Part shown: positions 1 through 8,845 of the stretch, piece by piece
Numbering within the stretch: the stretch's first letter is position 1
How the letters are laid out: the number at the start of each line of letters is the position of its first letter
Position numbers and translations under genes: made by a program
Assembly: GCA_024280755.1 (NCBI GenBank)
Contig: JAJRPN010000030.1
Coordinates: 84,034 to 148,033, forward strand
Direction of reading: 5' to 3'
Length of the DNA: 64,000 nucleotides
Source: Planctomycetota bacterium
Lineage (GTDB): Bacteria > Planctomycetota > Phycisphaerae > Phycisphaerales > UBA1924
Notes under the pieces: model-generated
Database searches by the model: none
The model's input: the letters and a program-made list of their open reading frames with translations, nothing else
Told to the model about the DNA's origin: nothing

Positions 1-1005
1 CGTGATTTTATTGCCTGTTGCTGGCGAGGTGCGGGTTTTGTAGACCGCTGAATCAAAGAAATCGTCCCAGAACCAGTTGGGAATATGCTTGTGGGCATCA
101 AGACGGAACCCGTCGACGCCTTGCACCTCGACCATCCACTGTGCCCATCGCATAAGCATCCCGGTCGCGTTGTCGGTGACCGGGTCTCCGTTGAGCGGGG
201 CGTTGAGGTTAAATGGGTACCGGGTGAATGCTGTAGAACCAGGGTTGTTTGAAGTCCCCGGGTTCGTAAAGTTAAAAGGCGAGAGGATCTGGTCTGGGTA
301 GAGCCGTGCATTGTTTGCATCGGGGATATTGAAGATCGTGCCTGCGGGGATATTGAGCGGATTGCCCGCATCTACCGGGTGCCTGATGAACTGGTTGTCT
401 GATTCATGAGAGATATCAACCAAGGCGACGAGATCACCATTGTGCAGGTTGTATCGTGTGCCGCCGGGGTTTTCGGATTGGAAGTAGCCCGCTGCGTTCC
501 CATTGTGGAAATCGCCCCAGTCGTCTGTTGGTTGCTTATTGCGTGGCGGACTCTCGCGCGGGGTCCAGAGTCCGGGATACCAACCTTGTGCGAGGAATGC
601 GTCCGATTCGGTGCGTCCGCCATTGTGGTTGAAGATCGCGTCGATGTAGATTTCTGCACCTGCCTGATGCAACTCGTCGACCATCGCGCCGAAGGTTGCC
701 TCGGTGCCGTAGGTTGTGCGCTTGCGCGATGACGAGAACGAAAGCAACGGCGGCTTTCCAAGATCAAACCGATCGAACGGGTCATATCCGGGGCTTTGGA
801 ACGAGGCCGTGGAAACTGGCGGAATCCAAACGGCGTTGTACCCGGCCAAGAAGAAGTCAGGGACTCGGCGCTCGATATCATCCCACTCAGTCTCGAACCA
901 CTGAAGATAGTTCTGGTTATTCTGAGCGTGCGCTCCTGAGACTGCGACGCCTGCAAGAGCAGAGATCGCGAGGAGTTGGTATCGGCGGAGGGTATTGGTG
1001 TTCAT
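1..1005 (-). CDS. Secreted alpha-amylase, GH13 family (3' end outside window)
   Basis: Endo-acting alpha-glucan hydrolase, probably cutting starch or maltodextrins outside the cytoplasm. The reading frame runs without a stop from an ATG at 1005 off the left edge (335 codons seen). The N-terminus is a signal peptide ending in AHAQ. GH13 signatures are visible: a region I-like IDAIFNHNGG and region II GFRLDAHKH, where Asp303 is the expected nucleophile. The C-terminal part with the acid/base Glu (region III) and region IV is missing only because the window ends. It is divergent from the GH31 glucosidase, with a 203-bp intergenic region that could carry shared control. The family is certain; the exact specificity is not. 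Confidence 0.9.
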   Translation of the reverse strand, partial: MNTNTLRRYQLLAISALAGVAVSGAHAQNNQNYLQWFETEWDDIERRVPDFFLAGYNAVWIPPVSTASFQSPGYDPFDRFDLGKPPLLSFSSSRKRTTYGTEATFGAMVDELHQAGAEIYIDAIFNHNGGRTESDAFLAQGWYPGLWTPRESPPRNKQPTDDWGDFHNGNAAGYFQSENPGGTRYNLHNGDLVALVDISHESDNQFIRHPVDAGNPLNIPAGTIFNIPDANNARLYPDQILSPFNFTNPGTSNNPGSTAFTRYPFNLNAPLNGDPVTDNATGMLMRWAQWMVEVQGVDGFRLDAHKHIPNWFWDDFFDSAVYKTRTSPATGNKIT

Positions 1006-1048
1006 TGAGGTATCCAGAAAAGGTCAAAGATCGAGTACAAAGGTCGAT

Positions 1049-1066
1049 TTTTAGAGCAGGCATGCT
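1049..1066. promoter_or_regulatory. Inverted repeat between divergent amylase and glucosidase genes
   Basis: The intergenic region between the divergent GH13 and GH31 genes holds a short inverted repeat, AGAGCA-N4-TGCTCT, close to the start of the amylase. A repressor operator or a leader hairpin are both possible. No convincing pair of promoter hexamers with normal spacing could be fixed, so the function is inference. Confidence 0.3.
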
Positions 1067-1208
1067 CTTGTACGGATTATCGCCTATTATCGTTGAGTTG
1101 TGAACCTACTTTCGTGGGATATTTCGGAATAATTGGCACTTTTTTGTCCAATTTCTGGTATGGTCCCAGAGAAACCTTCCAATCTTTCGTGAATCGGAGA
1201 TAGTTGAC

Positions 1209-3347
1209 ATGTCCATCCGCAGAATAATCATCGCCTCAGCCTTCCTTGCGCTGACCATGACCACCCTAGTCTTGGCCCAAACGGCCGCCCCAACCGCAGA
1301 GGTCATCGCCGATGGCATCATCCGGTTCGATGCCTCGCATGATGCCCGGATTAACCGCCGGCCTTCGATCGCGATGGTCCGCCAGTTTGAATCCATTGGT
1401 GACATCGACCCAGCATCGCACGCCCTCGCTCCGACATTCTCGATCAATGACGAAGGTCGATTCGTCGCAGCGATCAAGATCGAGCCACGCACCAGTCTCT
1501 ACGGCACCGGGCAGGTCGCCGGCCCATTGTTGAGGAACGGGTTTGTCACCGAGACCTGGAACTACGATGCGTTTGGTTATGGGCTCGATGCAAAGAACCT
1601 GTACACATCCCAGCCTTGGGTGCTTGCTGTTCGCGAAGACGGCACCGCCTTTGGCGTGTTGGCCGACACGACCGAACGATGCGAGATTGATCTGCGCGAT
1701 GGGATTACTTTCCGCGCAGTGGGGCATTCATTCCCAGTGATCATTGTTGATCGCGCGACGCCTCAACTCGTTATGGAAGGGCTCGCCGAACTCACCGGCA
1801 CCATCGCGATGCCGCCTCGCTGGGCGGTTGGATTTCATCAATGTAGATATTCGTATAATCCTGATTCACGCGTCAAAGAGATCGCCGACGGGTTCCGCTC
1901 GCGTTCATTGCCAGCCGATGTTATTTGGATGGACATCGATTACATGGATCAGTATCGTGTGTTTACTTTCGACGAGGAAGAGTTTCCCAATCCCAAAGAA
2001 CTCAACGCGTATCTTGATTCCGTTGGTTTTAGTAATGTCTGGATGATCGATCCGGGTGTGAAGGCTGAGGAGGGATATTTTGTCTATGACTCGGGCACAG
2101 AGCATGATGCGTGGACCAAGAAAGCCGACGGCAGTGTGTTTCACGGCGAGGTCTGGCCGGGCGTATGCGTCTTCCCTGATTATCTCAATAAAGATGTCCG
2201 CACCTGGTGGGCAGGGTTGTACAAAGATTTTATGGCCTACGACATCGACGGCGTATGGAACGATATGAACGAACCAGCCGTGTTTAACTCGAAGACCAAG
2301 ACCATGCCCGAGGACAATATTCATGATGCCGATCCAGAACTCGGCGGCCCGGGCACCCACGCACGCTACCACAATGTCTACGGCATGCACATGATCAAAG
2401 CCACACGCGAAGGCGTGATGGCAGCGAACCCAAACAAACGCCCCTTCGTACTTTCGAGAGCAAACTTCTTGGGTGGACACCGCTACGGCGCGACCTGGAC
2501 CGGCGATAACTCGGCAACATGGGGACATCTCGATATGTCGATCCCGATGTCGATCAACCTTGGTTTGTCGGGTCAACCGTTCGTCGGCCCAGACATCGGC
2601 GGGTTCGCATACAACGGCGATGGCGAGCTCTTTGCCCGATGGATGGGCTTTGGCACACTCTTCCCATTCGCGCGAAGCCACACTGCAAAGGGTAATATCG
2701 ATAAAGAACCGTGGTCGTTTACGCCTGAGATCGAAGCGACTTCAAGGCGCGCACTCGAACGCCGATATCGCTTGATGCCCTACATTTATACACTCTTCCA
2801 CGAATCATCAAAGTCCGGCGCATTGATCGCGATGCCAACATTCTTTGCAGACCCTGCCGATCCTGCACTCCGATCCGAAGACGATTCCTTCTTGCTCGGC
2901 GAGAGCCTACTCGTGTCTGCAAAGGTGACGCCCGATTCCGATCGCGCAGCCATCTTGCCCAGGCCAATCAATGGCGTCGAATGGGCGAAGTTTGATTTCG
3001 AGAGCTTCGATGGCGGCAGAGATTCCAAAGATTCTGATCTGCCAGACCTGTACATCCGCCCGGGTTCGATCATCGTCACCTGCCCTGTCACCCAATACTT
3101 CGGCGACCGCCCCGACCAACGCGACGAGATCACGCTGCTTGTGCATCTCGACAGCAATGGCGAAGCAATCGGCACGCTCTATGAAGATGCTGGCGATGGG
3201 ATGGAATACATGATGGGCGAATACCTGCTGACGACTTTCAAGGCATCACGCGATGGCGAGAAGGTAGCCGTCGAGGTGATCGCACAAGAGGGCAAGATGG
3301 TGCCGCCATTGCGTAGGATTATCGTGCGAGTGCTCTCAACCCACTGA
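1209..3347 (+). CDS. Exported GH31 alpha-glucosidase
   Basis: Exo-acting glycoside hydrolase releasing glucose (or a related sugar) from alpha-glucans; 712 aa, a normal length for GH31. A signal peptide ends near residue 24 (LVLAQ), so it acts in the periplasm or outside. GH31 core signatures are present: VIWMDIDYMD, then DGVWNDMNEPAVF with nucleophile Asp352, and ATWTGDNSATW with the likely acid/base Asp433, followed by PFVGPDIGGF. It is divergent from the GH13 amylase and faces the ABC operon tail to tail, only 4 bp from the next stop. Together these suggest stepwise breakdown of starch-type glycans to sugars taken up by the transporter. The substrate linkage cannot be read from sequence. 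Confidence 0.93.
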   Translation: MSIRRIIIASAFLALTMTTLVLAQTAAPTAEVIADGIIRFDASHDARINRRPSIAMVRQFESIGDIDPASHALAPTFSINDEGRFVAAIKIEPRTSLYGTGQVAGPLLRNGFVTETWNYDAFGYGLDAKNLYTSQPWVLAVREDGTAFGVLADTTERCEIDLRDGITFRAVGHSFPVIIVDRATPQLVMEGLAELTGTIAMPPRWAVGFHQCRYSYNPDSRVKEIADGFRSRSLPADVIWMDIDYMDQYRVFTFDEEEFPNPKELNAYLDSVGFSNVWMIDPGVKAEEGYFVYDSGTEHDAWTKKADGSVFHGEVWPGVCVFPDYLNKDVRTWWAGLYKDFMAYDIDGVWNDMNEPAVFNSKTKTMPEDNIHDADPELGGPGTHARYHNVYGMHMIKATREGVMAANPNKRPFVLSRANFLGGHRYGATWTGDNSATWGHLDMSIPMSINLGLSGQPFVGPDIGGFAYNGDGELFARWMGFGTLFPFARSHTAKGNIDKEPWSFTPEIEATSRRALERRYRLMPYIYTLFHESSKSGALIAMPTFFADPADPALRSEDDSFLLGESLLVSAKVTPDSDRAAILPRPINGVEWAKFDFESFDGGRDSKDSDLPDLYIRPGSIIVTCPVTQYFGDRPDQRDEITLLVHLDSNGEAIGTLYEDAGDGMEYMMGEYLLTTFKASRDGEKVAVEVIAQEGKMVPPLRRIIVRVLSTH

Positions 3348-3351
3348 TGGA

Positions 3352-3687
3352 TTAGTTTCCAGTCGTGCTCATACTGATCAATCGATGGACGGGAATAGCT
3401 GTGAAACTTGGAGCGTCCTGGTTTGGATACATCATCGAAAAAATGAGTAGCGAATCGTCTATGGATACAAGAACACCAGTCCCCTTGCTTGTGCTGTAGC
3501 TGTTCGCTGTTTTGCGAGTCATGTATGAATACGAGAACTCTCTGCCGATGTAAGAGTTGTTTTCCGCGATGCCTTGTGTGCTCGTTGAACTCGCGAAAGA
3601 TCGCGGAATCAGTACCAGAGCGAGTAGGGCGAAAAGCAATATGATTACTGAGAATGAAAACTTGCTTGTTGTTTGATTTCTGTTCAT
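3352..3687 (-). CDS. Small membrane-anchored protein of unknown function
   Basis: 111 aa with one N-terminal hydrophobic segment (about residues 12-30) followed by a hydrophilic domain without recognised motifs; probably a signal anchor or signal peptide. Its ATG overlaps the TGA of the ABC ATPase gene (ATGA, 3684-3687), so translation is likely coupled to the transporter operon, of which it is the last gene. No family was recognised. The overlap and the membrane segment support a real gene; a role with the transporter is a guess. Confidence 0.6.
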   Translation of the reverse strand: MNRNQTTSKFSFSVIILLFALLALVLIPRSFASSTSTQGIAENNSYIGREFSYSYMTRKTANSYSTSKGTGVLVSIDDSLLIFSMMYPNQDAPSFTAIPVHRLISMSTTGN

Positions 3688-5306
3688 GCATTGATTGTAG
3701 CATGTGTTTCAGATTGAGTCTCGTTCGTTGCAAGCGTTAGAATATTGATCTGGGTCATCTCGTTGCCGGTGAGCTCGCCCTTGATCTGTCCGTCGCCCAT
3801 GACCAATATTCGATCGGACAAGGCGAGCAGTTCGGGCATCTCTGATGAGACTAACAAGATCGAAAGCCCCTCGTCGGCTGCCTCGCGGATGAGTTTATAA
3901 ATCTCGGCTTTGGTGCCGACATCGATCCCGCGTGTGGGTTCGTCGAGCAGCAGGACCTTGGTGTTCTGGGTCATCCACCGGGCGATGAGGAGTTTTTGTT
4001 GATTGCCGCCGGAGAGTTCGCCGGGGGTTGTTTCGCTGAGTGATGCGGTTTTGATCTGGAACCGTGCGATGCGTTTTTCAACGGTGCTGAGTTCTTCCTT
4101 GCGATGGCGAACCCCGCCAAAGCCGGCGATCTTGTGCATGATCGGGGCGATGATGTTCTCGTCGATTCCAAGATTAAAGAACAAGCCTTGGATGCGTCGG
4201 TCTTCAGGAACATACCCAAGTCCAACGCCCGCGTCGATCGCTGCGCGGATACCTTTACCCAAAATTTCTTGCCCTTCAACTTTGATTGAGCCCTTTGCAC
4301 GGGCGTCGATGTTGAAGATGGCATCGAAGAGTTCTGATCGCCCTGCGCCGACAAGCCCGCCGATCCCGAGGACTTCGCCTGGGTACAAATCAAGCGAGCA
4401 ATCAGTCAGTTTGCCCGGTGAACTTACGCTTTGAATAGTGAGCCTCGGTGGGGTCGAGTGATCAGGAGCTGCGTGATTGCTGCCAAACTCCGCCTTGAGC
4501 GCTTGGGTCTCAACAGATTGTTGCGGGCCATTGGATCGGGCAACTGGCGTTTCGATCCGCCGACCGATCATCTGTTCAACAAGCGTCGGCTCGTCAATCT
4601 CGCTGACCACATTGGTCGCGACGAACTTGCCATCGCGTAAAATGGTCACCCGATCACAACAAGTAAAAATCTCGCTCATCCGATGCGATACATAGATGAT
4701 CGTGAGCCCTTGCTTGGCAAGGTCGCGGGTGATATCCATCAGGACAGACGCTTCGGAAATCGACAACGACGAGGTTGGTTCATCGAACACGATCACTTTG
4801 GCGATCATGCTGCCCTTATCGTCTCGATCGAGCGACGCAGCGATTTGGCAGATCTGCCGACGCCCTGGGGAGAGGTATCCCAACGGCTTGGTGACATCAA
4901 TGCTTGGATCGAGCTGATGCACCAGCTTGGCCGCCCGGCGTTCCATTTCTGCGAAGTCAACGACAAATCCCTTCTTGGGAATATCGTGCAGGCACAAGTT
5001 TTCGGCGACCGAAAGATTCGGGCACTGGGCGAGTTCTTGGTGCACGATGCGGATTCCCGCATGGAAAGCATCATCGAGCGAGCCTGGGATCAGCTTGCGG
5101 CCATTGATAACAACCGTGCCCTCGTTCTGCGCATGCAACCCTGCGAGCACCTTGCCCAGCGTTGATTTGCCCGCACCGTTTTCACCCATGAGCGCATGGA
5201 CCTCGCCGGGCATGAAGGACACACTCACATCTTCAAGCGCTTGGGTATGCCCAAAGCGTTTGGAGATGTTCGTTGCGATCAGGTTGGGCGTATTGGATTC
5301 GGACAT
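3684..5306 (-). CDS. Sugar ABC transporter ATP-binding protein (RbsA/MglA type)
   Basis: Cytoplasmic ATPase that powers sugar import; 540 aa with two ABC modules as usual in the CUT2 (ribose/galactose) class. Module 1 has Walker A GENGAGKST, a signature YLSPGRRQ and Walker B VIVFDEPTSSL. Module 2 has a degenerate Walker A (GGLVGAGRSEL), LSGGNQQK and Walker B VLLLDEPTRGID, the typical asymmetric arrangement. It is third in a minus-strand operon after the permease and the binding protein, 24 bp after the latter, and overlaps the small gene downstream by 4 bp. The substrate is probably a monosaccharide; the surrounding starch enzymes hint at a glucose-related sugar. Confidence 0.93.
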   Translation of the reverse strand: MSESNTPNLIATNISKRFGHTQALEDVSVSFMPGEVHALMGENGAGKSTLGKVLAGLHAQNEGTVVINGRKLIPGSLDDAFHAGIRIVHQELAQCPNLSVAENLCLHDIPKKGFVVDFAEMERRAAKLVHQLDPSIDVTKPLGYLSPGRRQICQIAASLDRDDKGSMIAKVIVFDEPTSSLSISEASVLMDITRDLAKQGLTIIYVSHRMSEIFTCCDRVTILRDGKFVATNVVSEIDEPTLVEQMIGRRIETPVARSNGPQQSVETQALKAEFGSNHAAPDHSTPPRLTIQSVSSPGKLTDCSLDLYPGEVLGIGGLVGAGRSELFDAIFNIDARAKGSIKVEGQEILGKGIRAAIDAGVGLGYVPEDRRIQGLFFNLGIDENIIAPIMHKIAGFGGVRHRKEELSTVEKRIARFQIKTASLSETTPGELSGGNQQKLLIARWMTQNTKVLLLDEPTRGIDVGTKAEIYKLIREAADEGLSILLVSSEMPELLALSDRILVMGDGQIKGELTGNEMTQINILTLATNETQSETHATINA

Positions 5307-5330
5307 GATGATTCAGACTCAGAATAGGAA

Positions 5331-6380
5331 TCAATCTTCGCCGAGCCAGGTTTTCCAGTTTTTGGCAAACTCTTCTGCTGTTTCCGTAGTGACAATATCA
5401 AAATCGGCAATCACCATCTCGCTTGCGGGGCTGCGATCGAAGTGGAGTTTCTCAATAATCATCTCGACCGATTTTTCGCCCCAACCAAAGTATGGCTGAC
5501 CAACGAGCACCTGCACCTGTCCCTTCATCGCATAATCCAGTGGCAATGGAAGCGGGTCCATCGAAACGATCTTGGCGTTTTCATAGATGCCATCGAGCGC
5601 ATTGTCGGTATACAACGGCCACCCACCAACGAGTGCTCAACCCGTGATGTCCGGGTTGGCGGTCTGCACCTGTTGCATCTTGGCTGCCGCTTCGGTTGCG
5701 GTCTCGGGCATAAATGAATACACAACCGGAGTCGGGATTCCTTCATACTCACCCGCTTGTTCGACTACGCCATCAACGCGTGCTTGGAGGTTGGTCGCTG
5801 CCGGGTTGCCGGTCAATACGGCAACCTTACCCTCGTTGCCCATGACTTTGGCGAGCTGGCGCATGACTTCTTTGCCTGCTTCTTTGTCGTCCACGCCGTA
5901 GTATGCCATGCGTCCAGAATCTGGCGCGTCCGAATCAAAGGTCACGACGATCACGCCTTTGTCAACCGCTGCTTTGAGTGCGCCCGTAAGCAGGTTGGCA
6001 TCGGTGCAAGAGATCGCGATACCATCGATTCCTGATGCCACAAGCTGCTCGACATATTGGGCTTGAACCTGCGCATCTTCCATTGCGGGGGTTTGCCAGA
6101 GGATTTCGACAGTTGCACCGTCGAGTTCTTCGCTTAGGCGTTCGCCCGCTGCGAACGCGCCGTTCTTGGCGGCGAGGAATACCGGGTTCGAGTTGCTCTT
6201 GGCGATGACACCGATTTTGTAGACGATCTCATCGTGTGCCTGGTCGTCGCCAGCGTGGTCGTGCCCGTGCGAATCGGTCGCGGCTTTGTCTGCGGAATCT
6301 GTCCCGCCCGAGCAGCCTACAAGGGCCAAAGCCGAGATTGAGAATAAGGCAGCGGTTGAAAGCAGTGTGTGTGTTCGCAT
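5331..6380 (-). pseudogene. Sugar ABC transporter substrate-binding lipoprotein with in-frame TGA
   Basis: A periplasmic-binding protein of the RbsB/type I class that would deliver sugar to the adjacent permease. The frame starts with a lipoprotein signal (ALVGC) and a His/Asp-rich tether (SHGHDHAGDDQAH), then the family core. At codon 248 (5637-5639) a TGA stop occurs, yet the same frame continues for 101 more codons (ALVGGWPLYTDNAL and onwards to TWLGED) with clear family character. In relatives the context is G-W-A-L/M-V-G-G-W-P, so the TGA replaces a TGG Trp codon. It is therefore a nonsense mutation, a sequence error, or read-through. The other transporter genes are intact and nearby genes use TGA as a normal stop. 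Read as one gene it would be 349 residues. Confidence 0.8.
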
Positions 6381-6399
6381 GAGTGTCTCCGATATTGGT

Positions 6400-7668
6400 C
6401 TACGCCCGTCGGGCTTGGATTCGTTGTTTGGTCTGGTCGATGACGACCGCGATGATAATCGCAGCCCCCATCACAATCTGATTATAACTGGTATCAACCT
6501 CGAAGATAATCAGGGTGTTATTGATCAACTGGATGATAATTGCGCCAAGCACCGCGCCGATGACGGTGCCTCGCCCGCCCATCAGTGATGCGCCGCCGAT
6601 GACGGTCGCCGCGATGACCTGAAGCTCATACGCATTGCCCGCGTTGGTCTCGGCTGCGCCGTAATATCCAAGATACGCACACGCCGAGAGCCCGCACATC
6701 GCGCCGGTGATGGTGTAGACCAGAATCTTCACCTTTCCAACCGGAATGCCCGCATATTTGGCTGCGACTTCATTGCCGCCAATGGCAAATACGCGTCGTC
6801 CAAACACGGTTTTGGAAAGCACAAACCATCCCGCGATGCCACACAAGATCATGATAATCACAGGCACGGGATACACCCCAAAGAACTCGGCCTTGAAGAA
6901 CCCGGTTGTGAAGGAAGTGGGGAACCCGCCGATCGATTGGGTGCCAAAGAAATATTGAGGAATGACAACAGTCAATCCGCGCAGGACCGCCATCATCCCA
7001 AGGGTGATCACAAACGGATGCACACCAAGCCCAACACTCATCGCGCCGTTGGCCAATCCGCACAGCGTGCCGACTGTCATACAGACGATCATCGCCACCG
7101 GCACCGCCACCATCCAACTCGTATCAGGCGACATCTTCTGGAGCACCATCGCGCCGATGATCGCGCACAAGCCATAGATCGAACCGACCGAGAGATCAAT
7201 CCCCGCGAGGATAATCACCCCGGTCATTCCAACCGCAATAATCGCAAAGAAGCTCGCGTCCTTGGCGACAAGGACCAAGTTCGATTTGTTAAGAAAGGGA
7301 TTGAGCATGTCCTTCGCATACAGCACGCCGGTGGTCGAGTCATACTTCGTGATCTGTGCAGCAGCATAATCTATATGCGTATCGCCATCTTGAACACGAT
7401 AAGTCGCGATCTTCGTGCGGGCGATGGTGCCCGGTTCATGAGCAACGCCCTGGGCATCAAGCAACAGCACGAATGAATCTGCCGGGCGTTCTACCGGGGC
7501 TTTGCTCTCGACAGGGTTGAGCATCCCGAAGAATGTTAACCCGAGCCCGATCAAGATGATGACCAGCACCAACCCAGACTCTTGGTGTCCGAAGAGCGAT
7601 CCAAGAAATGATTTCTTTGGGGCGAGTTGAGATGGTTTGGAGTGCGTATTAGCCGCAGACTTGCTCAC
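6400..7668 (-). CDS. Sugar ABC transporter permease (RbsC type)
   Basis: Inner-membrane channel subunit of the CUT2 sugar importer; 422 aa, longer than the usual 320-350. Many hydrophobic helices are present, with the family motif region GVIILAGIDLSVGS and later AATVIGGASLMGGRGT. The extra length is a hydrophilic segment of about 80 residues between the first helix (about 33-50) and the rest, expected on the periplasmic side. First gene of the operon permease, binding protein, ATPase, small membrane protein. The 20-bp gap to the binding-protein gene supports co-transcription. Confidence 0.92.
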   Translation of the reverse strand: MSKSAANTHSKPSQLAPKKSFLGSLFGHQESGLVLVIILIGLGLTFFGMLNPVESKAPVERPADSFVLLLDAQGVAHEPGTIARTKIATYRVQDGDTHIDYAAAQITKYDSTTGVLYAKDMLNPFLNKSNLVLVAKDASFFAIIAVGMTGVIILAGIDLSVGSIYGLCAIIGAMVLQKMSPDTSWMVAVPVAMIVCMTVGTLCGLANGAMSVGLGVHPFVITLGMMAVLRGLTVVIPQYFFGTQSIGGFPTSFTTGFFKAEFFGVYPVPVIIMILCGIAGWFVLSKTVFGRRVFAIGGNEVAAKYAGIPVGKVKILVYTITGAMCGLSACAYLGYYGAAETNAGNAYELQVIAATVIGGASLMGGRGTVIGAVLGAIIIQLINNTLIIFEVDTSYNQIVMGAAIIIAVVIDQTKQRIQARRA

Positions 7669-7772
7669 TATTGAACCTCATGCCTTGCAAGTGTCGAGAA
7701 AGATCCCTGTCATCGAACCCAAAGTGTATCCGTTTTCGATGCAGGGTGCATTGATTGCGCGGGAGAAGAACA

Positions 7773-8762
7773 CTAGTCGATCGGTTGAATCTTGTTGCTC
7801 CGGTTTCGGATGACAATATTGACGCTCCGAGAGTCCATTGAATCGCCAGGGCGGACCTCGTCGGGTTTCATGAAGAATGCTTTTTGTGGGTTCTCGGTGA
7901 TGAATGAGGCACTCCCATCGGTGCGAACAAAGTTGCCTCCTTCGTCGCCGTGGTTGTCGTCCTTGGCGTATCCGGTCTCTGGATTGAATCCAAAGTCTTC
8001 GATTGGATTCGGTTCTGTAGCACCATTTGGCTCTTCATTAAACCAGTTCCACCCGTACCACGCGCCAAACTTGATATCTGCCGAGTTGGTCTCGTCGCCC
8101 CACAGCGGCGCAGGAAACAGGATTGATGCATCCGATGTCTTGAGCCCTGCCATGTAGAGATAGCTGATGTTGTAGTGGATCACATCGCGTTCGGTGGTTG
8201 GTGGTTCGGGTTGTTTCACATTGTCCGCATCAGCGATCACATGATTGTCGCGGGTGTTATAAAACTTCCAGTAATAATCCAGCCGGTCGTTTGGGCAAGT
8301 GAGTATTTCGAGTCCTGAGAGGTAGCCTCGCATGAGTGGAACCGAGCTGCCATCAACATAGGTGCCGGCTCTGTGTAAAAAACTTCCCCAGTATCCGTAG
8401 TCACCAGATAGGTTCGTAGGGGTGCCGCCAACTTCATTGAAGTCGCCTTCGCCATCACCGATCTGGAACAGTGAGAACAGGCCCGCAACACCACCGGCTG
8501 CCCACTGACCATCGAGATATTGGGAGGTGGATTGCGAGTTGGGAATAACCGGGTACCAATCCCGATTATTGTCGGCATACATCGAGAGTGCCCCACCCAT
8601 CGAGCGGGTGTGTGTGAGGCACTTGAGTTTCATCGCTGTTGTACGAGCCGAACTGAGTGCTGGCAACAAAATTCCAATGAGTAGCGCGATGATGGCGATT
8701 ACCACGAGTAGTTCGATGAGTGTGAAGGCTGACGATTGCCTGCGGTTGTGATACTGTTTCAT
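7773..8762 (-). CDS. Prepilin-type N-terminal cleavage/methylation protein
   Basis: 329 aa pseudopilin-like exported protein of the kind found in many copies in planctomycetes. Near the N-terminus is the class III signal FTLIELLVVIAIIALL with Glu at +5; the residue before the cleavage site is Ala rather than the usual Gly. The remainder is a soluble C-terminal domain with a conserved-looking CLTHTRSMGGALSMYADNN segment right after the helix. It is thought to be processed by a prepilin peptidase and displayed or secreted through a type II/IV-like machine. It sits between the sugar transporter and a GH13 lipoprotein, so involvement in glycan capture at the cell surface is possible but only inferred. 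Confidence 0.88.
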   Translation of the reverse strand: MKQYHNRRQSSAFTLIELLVVIAIIALLIGILLPALSSARTTAMKLKCLTHTRSMGGALSMYADNNRDWYPVIPNSQSTSQYLDGQWAAGGVAGLFSLFQIGDGEGDFNEVGGTPTNLSGDYGYWGSFLHRAGTYVDGSSVPLMRGYLSGLEILTCPNDRLDYYWKFYNTRDNHVIADADNVKQPEPPTTERDVIHYNISYLYMAGLKTSDASILFPAPLWGDETNSADIKFGAWYGWNWFNEEPNGATEPNPIEDFGFNPETGYAKDDNHGDEGGNFVRTDGSASFITENPQKAFFMKPDEVRPGDSMDSRSVNIVIRNRSNKIQPID

Positions 8763-8845
8763 CTGTATTCCTCAATAGCTGGTGTTTGCCAGCAATGCCA
8801 AATCGGCCCACCCCGTCTCCCCGGGTGTCTACAGTCTAATGGAGG

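Noticed and set aside
1107..1118. CTACTTTCGTGG shared with 8869-8880 as a common operator
   Set aside because: The second copy lies within the coding region of the GH13 lipoprotein and the match is only 12 bases, so chance is likely.
5637..5639. TGA as selenocysteine or as a reassigned Trp codon
   Set aside because: The family expects Trp at this position, no selenoprotein family is involved, and other genes here (GH31, ABC ATPase, JAB-E1) end in TGA, so a general reassignment is not credible.
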